Shown: piece after piece, positions 22,685 to 35,109 of the stretch
How positions within the stretch are numbered: position 1 is the stretch's first letter
Layout: each line of letters starts with the position of its first letter
Position numbers and translations under genes: made by a program
The notes under the pieces: generated by a model
Databases searched by the model: none
What the model was told of the DNA's origin: nothing
Seen by the model: only the letters and a program-made list of their open reading frames with translations
Assembly: GCA_036245805.1 (NCBI GenBank)
Contig: BTRK01000003.1
Location: forward strand, 36,411,215 to 36,475,214
Direction of reading: 5' to 3'
DNA from: Pristionchus mayeri
Lineage: Eukaryota > Nematoda > Chromadorea > Rhabditida > Neodiplogasteridae
Length of the DNA: 64,000 bases

Positions 22685-23711
22685 TCACTCCTTTCACGAG
22701 AGAATCGAGCTGATACTGGGAATGAAGCGAAAATCGTAAAATGAGATCTAGCCGGTTTTGGGCATTCTGGGGCATGCCTAACACTCCCCACAGTCTCGTT
22801 GTGCGCACTTCATTTTGGATCTCCTTACACCGGTTCGGATCTCGGCTGCTTCCTATTCGAGCGCTGTTTTCTCTGTTCTCGTGAAAGATATACGAAAATT
22901 TCACTCTGTGTGACCCCCGTTCATTTTTCGAGCTCTATCGATCTATTTCTTTCATTTTGTCTAAATTTAAATTTTAGCCATGTTGCATTGTAGGTCAATT
23001 TTCTAAAAAGTGTAGGCAAACGCGCTGCTATAATTTTTGCAGCTTATACAGTACGCCCAGAGCTATCGAATGAGTGGTCTACGCCCAAAATACATGAAGG
23101 TCTGTATGAGTTAGGTCTCTTTAACTTCTAGGGATCATTTGAAATTATTTTTCAACAGGATTTTTCATTTCATTTCATCCCACACCGCTCCAATCAGCGC
23201 GCGCCGTCGAGATTGAGTGTTATAATGCACAAAATCCTGTTGAAAAAACAATTTCAAATGATCCCTAGAAGTTAAAGAGACCTAACTCATACAGACCTTC
23301 ATGTATTTTGGACGTAGACCACTCATTCGATAGCTCTGGGCGTACTGTATAAGCTGCGAAAATTATAGCAGCGCGTTTGCATACACTTTTTAGAAAATTG
23401 ACCTACAATGCAACATGGCTAAAATTTAAATTTAGACAAAATGAAAGAAATAGATCGATAGAGCTCGAAAAATGAGCGGGGGTCACACAGTGAAATTTTC
23501 GTATATCTTTCACGAGAACAGAGAAAACAGCGCTCGAATAGGAAGCAGCCGAGATCCGACCCGGTGTAAGGAGATCCAAAATGAAGTGCGCACAATGAGA
23601 CTGTGGGGAGTGTTAGGCATGCCCCAGAATGCCCAAAACCGGCTAGATCTCATTTTACGATTTTCCATTCATTCCCAAGAATGGCGATTCGATTCTTTCG
23701 TGATAGGCGTG
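22685..23711. repeat. Palindrome L: about 480-bp arms, 66-nt loop
   Basis: The left arm (22,685-23,164) and right arm (23,231-23,711) are near-complete inverse copies with only scattered mismatches. The loop (23,165-23,230) is GC-richer and unrelated to the arms. The only open frame of note reads the same arm sequence on each side (for example from MSGGHTVKFS at 23,472), so it duplicates rather than adds information. A transcript through it would fold into a very long hairpin. Confidence 0.8.
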
Positions 23712-24031
23712 ATATTTCGAGAATTTTCGAACCCTTCAATCTTGCAATCAGTACTTACAGTATGGTAAAGCTAAATTAAAATATCATCAACAGAACATAT
23801 CGAATGCCCAATTGATTTTTGTTGAATATCTACAATGAAGAGGGACAGAGATGCCGCGTTTTTGAACATGTTGGAACTTTTGGAGGTGAAATTGCGTAAC
23901 TCGGTTAATTTTGGACAAGCGTCGCCCTTTCTCGATACTTTGACATGATAGCTGATACAATCACTGTTACGCAATTGATTAAAGAAGCTCTTGAATCGAA
24001 ATACTGTTGAGAGATTGGCACTACCCTAATA
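23712..24031. other. No gene recognised
   Basis: Spacer between two palindromes. No coding or RNA feature seen. Confidence 0.4.
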
Positions 24032-24471
24032 ATTTGCATAATTTCAGTACTCCAAAGTTTGACCATTGGGCAACTCTTTGTGATGCTGAGCCACGGAGAC
24101 GTGTCCGATTTTAACGAAAACTTGGTTCTAGGGCCTACTCGACATGCTGAATCCAGCTATGGTGCTCGTTTACGAAATTTTTAAATTTTATTTTTCCTTT
24201 GTTGTGATTTTCTTTCTCGAAAACGAGGCCGAACACCTCTCTACATTTTTGATATGTTGTGTATCATGCCACAATCTATCGGATAAAAAAATTTGACACC
24301 TGCGATCGGGCCGAATTAAGGGTTACAGCCTAAAAACTGCTAAATTCTATTAGAGAGAATCCCATCATTTCGACCCATTCACCTCACTCGAGCGGTCACG
24401 AATGAAGTTTGAAATTATGCAGCCTCTTTGTTCATTCTTATACGATTCGAAAGAATCAACGAGAGCATTCA

Positions 24472-24545
24472 TTCTTGGCTCAGTGGATAACGCTCTTGCT
24501 CTACTTTTTGAAAGTACCAAGTTCAAATTCTCCTTTGGCCTATCC
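24472..24545 (+). pseudogene. tRNA-like module, left arm of G
   Basis: A box TGGCTCAGTGG matches the tRNA consensus and GTTCAAATTC is close to a B box. An anticodon-like arm (TACTTTTTGAAAGTA) would present TTG. The acceptor stem does not form, so it is a tRNA-derived sequence rather than a working tRNA. Confidence 0.6.
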
Positions 24546-24809
24546 ATTTTGCATCATGTACAGTTCTTCTGCCTAAAATAGTCTTTCAAAATCTTGCATT
24601 ATTATTTCACTCAAAGCACAAATGGCAAACACACACACTTTCCAATGAACTTTATGTTACCTCGTTCTCACAAGAAAGTTATGTAGGTTTATATAACTTT
24701 CTCGTGAGTTTATGTCAGATTAAACCGAAGGCTGCTAATAATGTATTGAATCAGAATTGCTTACTGATATTGTAAATGCATTATTCTTTGAAGTTTACAT
24801 AAAGCAAAA

Positions 24810-24885
24810 TGGATAGGCCAAAGGAGAATTTGAACTTGGTACTTTCAAAAAGTAGAGCAAGAGCGTTATCCACTCAGCCAAGAAT
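24810..24885 (-). pseudogene. tRNA-like module, right arm of G
   Basis: Mirror copy of the left-arm module with the same A and B boxes. Transcription from the two modules would converge on the central spacer. Confidence 0.6.
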
Positions 24886-25327
24886 GAGTGCTCTCGTTGA
24901 GTTTTTCGAATCGTATAAGAATGCACAAAGGGGCTGCATATTATAAAACTTCATTCGTGACCGCTCGAGCGAGGTGAATGGGTCGAAATGATGGGTTTCT
25001 CTCTAAAAGAATTTAGCAGTTTTTAGGCTGTAACCCTTAAGTCGGCCCGATCTCAGGTGTCAATTTTTTGTACGATAAATTATGACATGATACACAACAT
25101 ATCAAAAATTTAGAGAGGTGTTCGGCCTCGTTTTCGAGAAAGAAAATCTCAAAAATATTTGGAAAAATTCAAATTTTAAAATTGCATAAACGAGCACCAT
25201 AGCTGGATTCAGCATGTCGAGTAGGCCCTAGAACCAAGTTTTCGTTAAAATCGGAAACGTCTCCGTGGCTCAGCATCACAAAGAGTTGCCCAATGGTCAA
25301 ACTTTGGAGTACTGTAATTATGCAAAT

Positions 25328-28184
25328 GTGAAATCTTCGGTCGTGAGATTAATATGATTTGATGTAGTACCCTAAGGCTATCAGAATCTGAAGTTATCTC
25401 AAAGTTCGATTTGTTGCTGTACTGGCGGGGGTGCGAGTCTTAGGCGAACGCACTGTTATAGACATATATTGGGAAGTTATGCATTGTTCGATATTAATTA
25501 GCGAGTAATTTTTAAAAAGTCATTTTTTCGTCCTAGAGCTCTACATAATTTGATGTTACGCGAAACCTAGGTCGAAATTCGAAAATCCGCTACTATAATC
25601 CAATGCCATGTATGTCTTTAATTCAAATCATGTCAATTCAATTCAATGTATGTCAAATCATGTATGTCTTTAATTAGTCAGATTGACCGTACGAGACTAG
25701 TTAGAATTTTAAGGTCGAAAATAGCGATTTTCGAAATCAAATTGGTTATGTTTCGGCATAACTATTTGATTTTAGAGTTTTTGAATGTCGTTAATATTGA
25801 AACAAGTGATTGTGTTTCATCAAGGAAATTTGACTCTTTACATCCCTCGCATAACCGTTCGGGGGACTCTTTACATCCCTCGCATAACCGTTAAGAGAGC
25901 GAACAAAGAAAGACCTCGTCCGGCACGAAAATGAACCTTTTCGTCCATCCTGACAGGCTGTGCTCTACAGTAAATTCTCTCTTAGCAGTTTCATGGGGGT
26001 TATATCCGATGCTAGTGAGAACAGGGAGAGAGTCAAAGCAACTCATTCAGCTGTACATGTAGAAGAAGAGCGAATGTGGCACTCGCCGAGGCATCATGAG
26101 GAACAGGTGAGTGGAGACTGAACGAGAGCGTTTGCGAGATGAAAAGTCAACGTATAATTCAATTTTAGAATTTAGAAATTAATTGTATTCATCAAATGTA
26201 TGGGGTCAAAATTTAGGATGCATGGGAACATGCTGAGTTTTTTTTGCTCACCGATATTGAGGCAACATCATTCCTCACAACAATTCTGCTTCCTATGAGC
26301 AATACCTTAAATGTGAGAGCGACAAGCGCGAATTAGTTGTGTGTGATGGTTTTTTATTGGCAAAAATATCGATGGTAAATAAATTCTGCTGCAACTCAAT
26401 TTCATGACCATTCTCATGAAGCAACAACACTTGTAGTTTGGAAATTATTGGGAGTTTTGCAGGCGGTTGTTGTTTTATACTTTAATCAACTCCCAAAATA
26501 TTGACCAGTGGTGTATGTAGGCTACACAGTTTCTCTAAATTTTTGCGACTTTCGAAAAATCCATTGAATCGAAATTATCGTTGTGTTTAATAATAACGTC
26601 TATTCAGATCGAGTTCCCGATTGATCGCTGTTGATGATCGATAAGGATCTGAAAATGAGCGAGTAATGTAGGTGAAGAGCTGGTGAAGGTATTTGAGCTT
26701 GTAAGTTGAGAGGAAGAAAGAAAGATATAAATATAACGTACTTATGAAAGGGTTAATTATGCATTTGAAGAAATAATAGTAGTGAGAAAATGGAGTCTCC
26801 AGGTGGTTTCGTGGTGCGCATTATTATTATTATCTGCACGTTCCAATTGTGTTCATACTTTCATAACATATGTGGTACAAAATATGTTTTAAAATATTAG
26901 ATCGGGTAAGGTAAGGTTATTTCCTAATCAATTTGTAATTAATCTTTCATTGAGTGTTAATATATAGTGTTAATATATAATGTGATTTAATAGATAATTC
27001 GGTAACTGGCGAGAATAAAAGTGATCTGCCTTTCGAACTCTCAATACCATCGATTTCACTAGTGTCGATATAATGCGCGGGAAAGCGGTTGCTAAAATTC
27101 CATGCAGCAGGCTCGGCTGCATCGGTCGTGCGACTATCTTCGTTTTATTTTTCTCAATCACGACCGTGCAAGTGAAGGAATAGAGTAGACGCGAGTACGA
27201 TAAATTGACAGCTCGCTTAAAAACAAAGAACAATGTGCACTTTAAATTTTCGAATAGATTAGGTTTTGTTTTGAGGATGATGCGGACCTCCCATTGATTG
27301 GATGCTGTTGAATTTTAAGCTATTCAATTCGTGAAACTCGAAAAAGTTCGGTCTTTCAATGACTAGAAAATGAATGTGAAATTAGAAGTTGATTGTGAAT
27401 AGTCTGCCAGCAGTAGAGCATGCAAATTATATAATATTGATTTGGCGAACTACTTATTTGCGCTCTTCTAGATGTCGATTTGTCAGAGCGATTGTAGTGA
27501 TTGCGCTTGGAGGTTCAAGGAGGTGAGGGAGTGGAGAGACCAGGGAGGCTTGGTGACGATAGAGACCAGATTCCATAGAGACCAGAAATGCTTTAGCCGA
27601 GGGGTGCAGTAGTGATCTCATTATTTTTTTTTAATCTTTGTATGGAACTGACTCTATTTGTTGGAGTCAGAATGGATCATTGATTTCTTAAAGTTGTTTT
27701 GTATTTTTGTCGGTTTTACCGGCAACGTTCTACAAATTGCAGAACCAAAGTTATAGGGTATTTATAATAATTCTGTAGCACAATATGGATGTGAGAGAGA
27801 ACATCGATCGAAATTGCGAGGAGCTGTAAATGGATGGTTGAATTATTAAGGTCACGTTGACAAGATTTATATAAGAATTATTTACAATATCACGCCATCA
27901 CAGAAACCACTCACTCCTCTCCTTAGCTGGTGCAGCAACTGCGGGCGCAGCCGCGAGGGCTGCAAATTAGATGTGAGGTGGTACTTGATATGTATTTCCA
28001 AGTGATTTCCGCATTGATTATATGAGAATATGGACGAGAGAATATTGCTGTAAGGAGAAAGTGTAATCGGCATTTTTCTGTTTCCGTGTTGCTACCTATC
28101 GCACTGTGTTTCATATTTTCAGTAGGTCATACTCTCCGACTGCAACAATAATCGTATATTGAACTGTGTGATCGAAGGTAACAT
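25328..28184. other. Intergenic; small tandem repeat, no gene recognised
   Basis: A 33-bp unit containing GACTCTTTACATCCCTCGCA is present twice in tandem at about 25,829-25,892. Near 27,925 the phrase TGCAGCAACTGCGGGCGCAG belongs to a dispersed repeat also found at 30,340 and 47,885. No exon chain or RNA gene is visible in this 2.8 kb. Confidence 0.45.
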
Positions 28185-28262
28185 AATTATTATCGAAAAA
28201 CTCCTCGAAGTAAAAAAGTCTTAGAATTAGGTCGCCGACCACTTCCCCCTACCGCAGTAATG
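28185..28262. repeat. Fragment of the A/B/C foldback arm
   Basis: About 75 nt match the arm core of elements A-C (GTAAAAAAGTCTTAGAATT and CCCCCTACCGCAGTAATGG). No termini are present. Confidence 0.65.
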
Positions 28263-28296
28263 GTTGAAAACAAGCACAACAGTTTGCAAAAGATAT

Positions 28297-28342
28297 GCAC
28301 CGGCGGGGATCGAACCCTGGTCGGCGATTGCATATATTATCA
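28297..28342 (-). pseudogene. tRNA 3'-half-like fragment beside Helitron-like end
   Basis: On the minus strand CAGGGTTCGATCCCCGCCGG resembles a T arm with an exact B box, but no 5' half is present. It directly abuts the CTAA-T end of the Helitron-like element. Confidence 0.45.
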
Positions 28343-28558
28343 TTAGTCCGGCTGCCCCCGCATTCGGCGGGGCCCCGTCCTACCAAAGGGCAAAAATTTA
28401 TAGCATAGATCCGACCCACGGAATTATAGTTGATCCAAAGCTAATTATTGATTGATATAAGGTAATGGGTCGATGCCTTTCTAACTATATCAGTTCCTCC
28501 TCTCCCAATTTCGCAATCGGGACGGAAGCACAGAAGCACACAACGCTTTATATATAGG
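28343..28558 (-). mobile_element. Short non-autonomous Helitron-like element (H1)
   Basis: Read on the minus strand it starts CCTATATATAAAGCG and ends in a GC-rich hairpin (CCCCGCC-GAAT-GCGGGGG) followed by GCAGCCGGA and CTAA, then a host T. Helitrons typically end with such a hairpin plus CTRR and insert between A and T. It carries about one degenerate copy of the satellite unit (ATCAATCAATAATTAGC) that is expanded in the 36-kb and 51-kb relatives. No Rep/helicase gene is present. Confidence 0.7.
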
Positions 28559-30790
28559 TTAGGCCTTTCGATGCAATGCTCCATTTTCTTCGTATGATTG
28601 CGGTGGCTCTGCTGCTCCCGTTTTTCTTATTATCTGCTGATTCCTCGCTAACCTTTGGTTGGCCAGTAATATTAAGACCAAATATCCGATAGAAGTTCTG
28701 GCGTATTTTGTGATGAGCAGAAGGGATGTTCTGAGTTTTATTTGATTTCAGAACATTATCGAATTATGTATTTTTATTGTACCATCTTGTATTGTTTTAC
28801 ATTTCGGAGTGGGTTGGGCAGCCATACAAATGATAAGTTCAATGCAAATCTCCATTTTCCCCCAATTGCAATCTCTCTCTCCCTATCTTTCGTCTTCTAT
28901 TTGCTTCCCGCCCATTCCTTCATATCCTTCATCTAATTCTTCCTTTCTCTCACATGGAATGAGTGCAGTGTCATCTACTACCTAGGAAATTGAGTTATAA
29001 TTTCATAGGAATTATGATTTTGATTTTTTCCCACAATGCAACTTGAAATTGTTGAAGTCTCTATGAGACCAAACTTGTAACAATTGTGAAACGCAATATC
29101 GAATAGTGTGAAAATTATGATTAGCCTGTTAAATTTCTTATTAAATGCATGCACGATACCTCGAACAAAAAGTGAGAAGAATCAGTGCACTCATCTCAAA
29201 CTTCTCTTCTCTACTCGGATGCTGCATCCAAGGTAACATGGATTGATGACTGCAAGATTTAACGCGCGCTTGGGAAAAGGCAGGTTTTTTTTATTACCCT
29301 CTATGGCTTTGCATCAGTTTGAGAATCAACTTATATGGGATGATGAGCATGATATGAAACATCTTTGATATTAGCCGCTCCGATTAATCGTGAAAGTGTA
29401 AAAAATATTCGTAATATTTGTGGCAAAGTTAGGCGAACTTTGCACAGCGTGATCTAGCTTCATAACAAAAAAAGTGAACTATCCTCGTCGAGTAGTGCAC
29501 GTATTCATTTTTCTAGCGATTTCGATTTTTCGCACGGTTGCCACGGGTTTTTACATAAATGTTTACTCACTTAGATAGTCCCTGTTAGAAATGAAGACAT
29601 TTTTTACAGTTGCAATACTGATGTTTCAAGTATTCCATATATTTCGCGGAATCTTCTTTTCTCAATCGTCCACCGTTGTTTTCCGTTGAAAAATAAAGTA
29701 TATATTTCTTCGTGTTGCACAACGGTATCAAGGAGAGAGGGCGTACAGAAGTGAGAACGTCACAGAAGTGAGTAAGTAACACTGAACATGGAACTTACTG
29801 CTAGGAAAACTTTTTTTTTGTACGGCGAACAAGCTCACCCTTCAGTTCGTTCAGACTGGCATGTGAATGTGCGAAGAGCCATCCATTGTCGGGATTTCGA
29901 TTTGATATAGAAAGGGAATGTTCCTCTCCACGACTCCCATATTTATCAACTTCATTGCTCCAATGTTTGATTTTACTTTAATTGGGGTTTTTTGATACTT
30001 CATCGTCTGAACTAACGTTCCTCATAACATATTCTGCTTATATGTCGTGCCTGCAACGAGTAAATGACAGGCACGAATTGGGTTTTTGGGGTAATACGAT
30101 AGGATGTATGCAAGATGTAAGACATATGTGGGCTATTTTACTATTTTTTATATCTTGAATTTGATCGTTCGGTTACCGATGTTTTGATGCCGGCTGGATT
30201 TTGAAGTGTATGTATAACCGCGACATTGCTAGATAATTTGATTGTCGATATGAGACCTTTCTACTCGCATAAAATATTTATGAACTAATTTTCCATTACA
30301 AACGTTTTCTCCTCTCCTCTCACCACCCTTCAAATGTTGCAGCAACTACGGTCGCAACCGAGAGGGCTGTAGATAGGGGGTAAGAAGGTATATTTGCTTT
30401 TCTATTGGTGATATGCTCGTTGATTATGAGATAACGCAGGCGGCAGAAAATGATCGATCAGGACGCCACATAATGTTGTAAGGGAAAAGTTAAATCGGCA
30501 TATTTATGTTTCATGATTGCTTCATATCGCACAATATGTAATACGTTTGTAATTATTTTAAATATATTACAGTAGATAACGCATAGTTTTGGCGAGCTGC
30601 TACGATGGGATTAAAAGATACGGTAGAAAAAAAAACAATTCAGGATGTGTTGCAAGGCAAACGGAAGTTTGGGCGTTACTGCCGTTTTGCATGTAGCTAA
30701 TTGTTTAGAGGTCGGTCTCCGGAACAAAATAAAATACAATTTCGCCGAAACCCACTTCTATCTTGCAGTCATCGCATGTGGAATGAAATA
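28559..30790. repeat. Dispersed ancient repeat family, cluster 1
   Basis: Diverged phrases recur in several clusters of the window: AATACTGATGTTTCAA (29,605 here), GTGAAACnCAATATC (about 29,088), GAGTGAGAAGAAnC (about 29,170), TGACTGCAAGA (29,246) and TGnAGCAACTnCGGTCGCAACCG (30,338; here split by n). They keep roughly the same order elsewhere, so they look like decayed copies of a unit about 1-1.5 kb long. No coding potential survives. Confidence 0.5.
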
Positions 30791-31676
30791 TCAGGTTGAT
30801 GCAAAAGTTTCTCCTTTTTTTAGAAATTTACATTTTTGCTTCCCCTGACCTCCAAGGTAGATCAATTCTCTTACGGTCTTGTGCAATAAAAGGGTACATG
30901 GATACTCTTTATAACGAGCCGTATCCCAGTTCTCGATAATTAGCAGCATCGATACAGCAATCCGTCAAATTTCGCAAAATTGATTTTCAAACTATTTTTT
31001 TATAATGTTATTACAAAATGGGGAAAAGAGATAGGGGTTAATCATACATACCAGTTTAAAGTATGATAACTGGGGATGCTCATGATTGTAATTCAATATC
31101 AGTGTGTCGCCATGCCAAGTTGAGATGAGCGCCTAATTAGATAATTCCGCGAGATAAATTTATGCAGAATTACATTTCATAGCCCCGAATGTTTAGCCGC
31201 TGGCTCAGTAAAAAATATTGTTGTGGACAATGAAGTGCTCGCCAGTCTTAATATTACCCTTACACTGGAGAGAGGTACTCGTGCATAGCTGCTTGAAACA
31301 ACAAAATTTCGAAATTTGAACAGGGATATCATCAATTTTGATAATTCTCAGCTTTCAAGGTGTATTGCAGGTTTGATATTTTCTAATATTCTTGAAGAGC
31401 AACTTGAGTAGTATCACTCTTCAGATGGGCAAAATCAATTATTAGCGTGCGTTCAAATGGTAGGGTTCAACAAAGTACACAAAACATTGCAAAATTTTGA
31501 CATTTTGACATTTTAACTATTTATTCCCGTACTAAGCTTTCCAGGGTTGAATTGATACAGCGAGTGTAATCTACCAATGCGTCCACAACTACGGTTAAAT
31601 GGAAATTACAGTCAGGCAAATATGGCTGGAGAAAGTTAAAAACATAAAATAGGGAGAAACTTTTGCATCAACTTAA
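30791..31676. mobile_element. Mariner-type non-autonomous element M1
   Basis: The terminal inverted repeats read TCAGGTTGATGCAAAAGTTT at the left and the complement at the right, flanked by TA on both sides (30,789-30,790 and 31,677-31,678). The termini resemble the GTTG-TGCAAAAGT ends of mariner elements. The 886-bp interior has no transposase frame. Confidence 0.75.
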
Positions 31677-31679
31677 TAT

Positions 31680-34600
31680 ATGGCAGATAAATATTACTCA
31701 ACGCCGATGAAATATTATATGTAGTTTTTGCGCGATGGCTGTATTTGTTTAGGATATGTGCAATACTCGTTTTAAAAAAGTTGCTTAAAGGGGTGCTCCG
31801 GGGAATGTTCAGTCACCGATGGTGACATTGTGGATATTGTAGAGGCCACTAACCCGATCAGAAATCACTTTGTCCGAAGTTCCACAAATGACTCTGAGGC
31901 TATTTACATGCGCGCAAAGTTCATGGATAGCGCAGCAGCAACTTTCATCGTATCCGATAGGGTATAATGGGATAAGAGGAAGTAGTAGATCTTTACTGCA
32001 AGTTTCCAATCTGATCGTTGAGTCTGCCTGCATACTGTTGAAAATCATGCTACGGAGAAAATATACTATACAATACGTGGCATTTTTATACTTCAAGAGT
32101 AGTACATATTCAATTGTGGTCATATCACGATTGCTTTTCAATAACATTTGTGTATTTGAAGATGATGTCATCTACCTCTCCACTCTTGTACGAGTGTGAG
32201 AATTTAACGGAATGAGTGCAGTACTTGGGGCAGTTCAGTTTCAAGAATCTGATAAACCACCTCGAATGGGGAACGCATCGCGTAACGCAATTATTTTTTT
32301 GTCGAGGAGTAAGGATACAGGAAATCGTTCATGTCTCTCTGAGAGGAAATTGATAATAATGCTGAAACACGATATCCAATGTCAGCTATATTTATAATTC
32401 AGTCGTCATGATATCTAGAACAGCGAGTGATAAGAAGCAATGCACCCATCGCAATCTGCTCATCTCTTATCTTATCAACTACTTCAAATAATAACAAAAC
32501 GAAGCGATGACTGCAAGATGAGCTTATTTTAGTTTTTTTTTTTATCTCCACACCAATCCAGAATTATCCACATGCCCAAGTTAGCTGGATTTAGACGTGT
32601 TGATGAAACAGCGAAATTTTATGAAGGTGATTAATTTGCGCCATCTTCGAACTGTTACTGTTATATTTTACTCGCCTGATATTAGAAGGTGTACTGACAG
32701 AAGTCATACAGTAACATCGTATCTTTGTGGCTGATAATAGCCTGGAGGTACGGAATTTAGTTTTGCGTGAGCTGGCAATATCACAGTAGGTGCACATTTT
32801 ATTCCCAGTATTTTACATTGTCGTTCGTAACTTTTGGAGTTTAGTGCAACGCGTGAGATGATGTAGCTGACATATCCCATAAATTAAGCGGCGTTAAGAA
32901 GTATGAAGATGTGGAAGCTGGGTCTAAAATATTACTCCAACGTGGCGTTGATTTACAACGGATTTATGTTTCTGTCACACAAAAGGTTTCTAAAATTGCT
33001 GGAGCTTGTTTGAGATAGAATTTGTGATAATTGTGAAACACAATATCAAATGTGAGTGAAATTTCTGATCCAGGTTGTGCATCGAACAACGAGTGAGAAG
33101 AAGATGCTCTCCCGTCTCAATTTTCTTATATTTTCTTTTCTCGGCTGCTGCCGACAAGGAAAACACACATAGGAAAGTACGCCACGATAAGTATCCAAAG
33201 GCGCATCTAATTTAAACGGCGGAACTGTGGGCCCGGTATCATCATTAAATAGATATATTGGAGAGAGTTATGATGGATACAACATAAAATGGATGAGAAA
33301 ACAAGTAAACATTTACCAGGCTGTTTCGCGATGCGCATTGTTCTTATTACCTGCGTTTTTCTATATTCCCCAATTTGATCTGGAATTCGATAACAACGAT
33401 AACAACGATGACTGTTTTACTTGTCCGTGATCTCAGTATAACTACAGTTCTTGTTTTGTTCGTTGGAGCGACACTGACAGTTATTCTCGGAGGAGACGAC
33501 ACGAGGAAGTGCGGAGACCAAGTAAGCTGGAAAACTTTAGATGAGACTCATGTCTGTGTTAGTTTATGATATGGGTACAGTAGAGATCCATTGCCTTTCA
33601 CTTCTTAGGTGAAACGGTGTATATTCATTGAAAATGTCAGTGATGGTATTACTGTATCCCAATACGCAATCACGAATCCAAAATTATTTGACATAATTTA
33701 TTCAAATTCTAGTTCATCATCGACGCTTCGTTCAACCGATGACCTTATGAGCTCATGTTGCAACCACAAATCATCAGGTAGAACCAGTGGCCAAGCCATT
33801 TCTGAATTATGAACAAATAGATAATACTATGAAAACCCATTCTTTATCATCTCGACGATGATATCAAAATTCTGAGGAGGCAGTTTGGAAGAGCGTCATT
33901 TGAAGTACCTTAGACTAAAATGTTTGCCGGATAGTACAACTTTTCCCTACCGCCGCTGTCCCCCCTCAAATGGTCGATTCTGTAGCGATTCGCCTCATGA
34001 GATGATTAATCAAGTGTAAAGAAATAAGAAGTGAATAATGTCCAAACATGAAAAAAAGAAAGAAACTTTCCGAACAACCCGATACTGTGCGATGAGTAGA
34101 CTATTGCGTGAAAGTCAATCTCTGCGCGTTTAGCATTTTGTGAGAGAAAATGCTGCTAAATGGAGTGTAGCTTGTTTTTCGAAAGCAAACGTGTAATTGA
34201 CTCATTTATGTTTAATTTTCCATTTTATTTTGTCCGATTAATATAATTGTTGGTAAATCTCGAGGTATTTCATAATTCAACTAGCTGTATTCATGCTGCG
34301 ACGAGGGCTCATAGTCGATAGGCCATTAATTTCCGATATCTTGGTTGTATTGTATCGAAACAATATTTAAATATAATTCATTTCGCGAGGGATAGCCAAT
34401 GAACGAATTATTAACAAACAGTACACTATTATCCCTCTTCTCACGCATCGTGTTATGTCAGACGCTCTTCGAGGACGAATCGCTGCATAAGGTGATTCTC
34501 TAATCTCCCGATTACAAGAATGTGATTTTAATTTATTATGCGAAGAAAGCATACTTCCTCTCCTCGATTCAGCATTCAAATTTGTGGCGCTGATATGTAA

Positions 34601-35109
34601 ATTAATTGAACACAATTTTTTGAATCGCATCCCTAACATTATCGTTCGTCTTGGTAATTCGGCAACCTATGAGCCACGCCTGAAACCTGCAATCCACGCC
34701 TGAAACCTGCATGCTTGAAATATGTGTTTGGGTTGTGTTTTCAGCAACTGAAATGTTAATCAAGTAAAGGAATCTGATAATAATCTATCAGTTTCTCCAT
34801 CGTTTTCCCAAATCTCCTTTTGAGAGTTGGAATTATTTTTTGAAATTTTTCTTATCACACGTTCAAATTCCAAGATCTCAATATCATTTTTTTTCTCATG
34901 AAAGAGCTCATTTATTAATTTCAATGAGCTATTTTATAATGGAACTGTACTCGTTTTGCCATTTAATATTCACTTTAATCACGGAGTGCGAATTCAAATT
35001 CACTAGATCTCTTCCTTGTATTAATGAATAATACGTGAAACACGTCTCCATGGTACCTCCGTATACTATTAATTCCAATTTTGGGAATTTCTGTGACATC
35101 AATACCTAT
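31680..35109. repeat. Dispersed ancient repeat family, cluster 2; no gene
   Basis: It holds the 13.9-kb-type block (31,834-31,895) and the GAAACACnATATCnAATG / GAGTGAGAAGAAG phrases (about 32,360-32,440 and 33,037-33,100). Also present are GATGAAACAGCGAAATTT (32,602) and GATTTCGCG-type text (33,325), in an order echoed at 46.8-49.1 and 61.6-62.7 kb. From 33.9 to 35.1 kb nothing recognisable was seen. Confidence 0.45.

Larger units (their letters stand above)
24032..25327. mobile_element. Foldback element G with tRNA-like module in each arm
   Basis: The inverted termini contain TTTGCATAATT and CAGTACTCCAAAG. Arms of about 510 nt face each other across a spacer of about 260 nt (24,550-24,808). 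Each arm contains a tRNA-like module pointing inward. No transposase is present, and no target duplication was recognised. Confidence 0.75.

Noticed and set aside
22647..23768. Paired frames in the two arms of palindrome L as genes
   Set aside because: Both are the same arm sequence, so mutual conservation is automatic. No domain seen.
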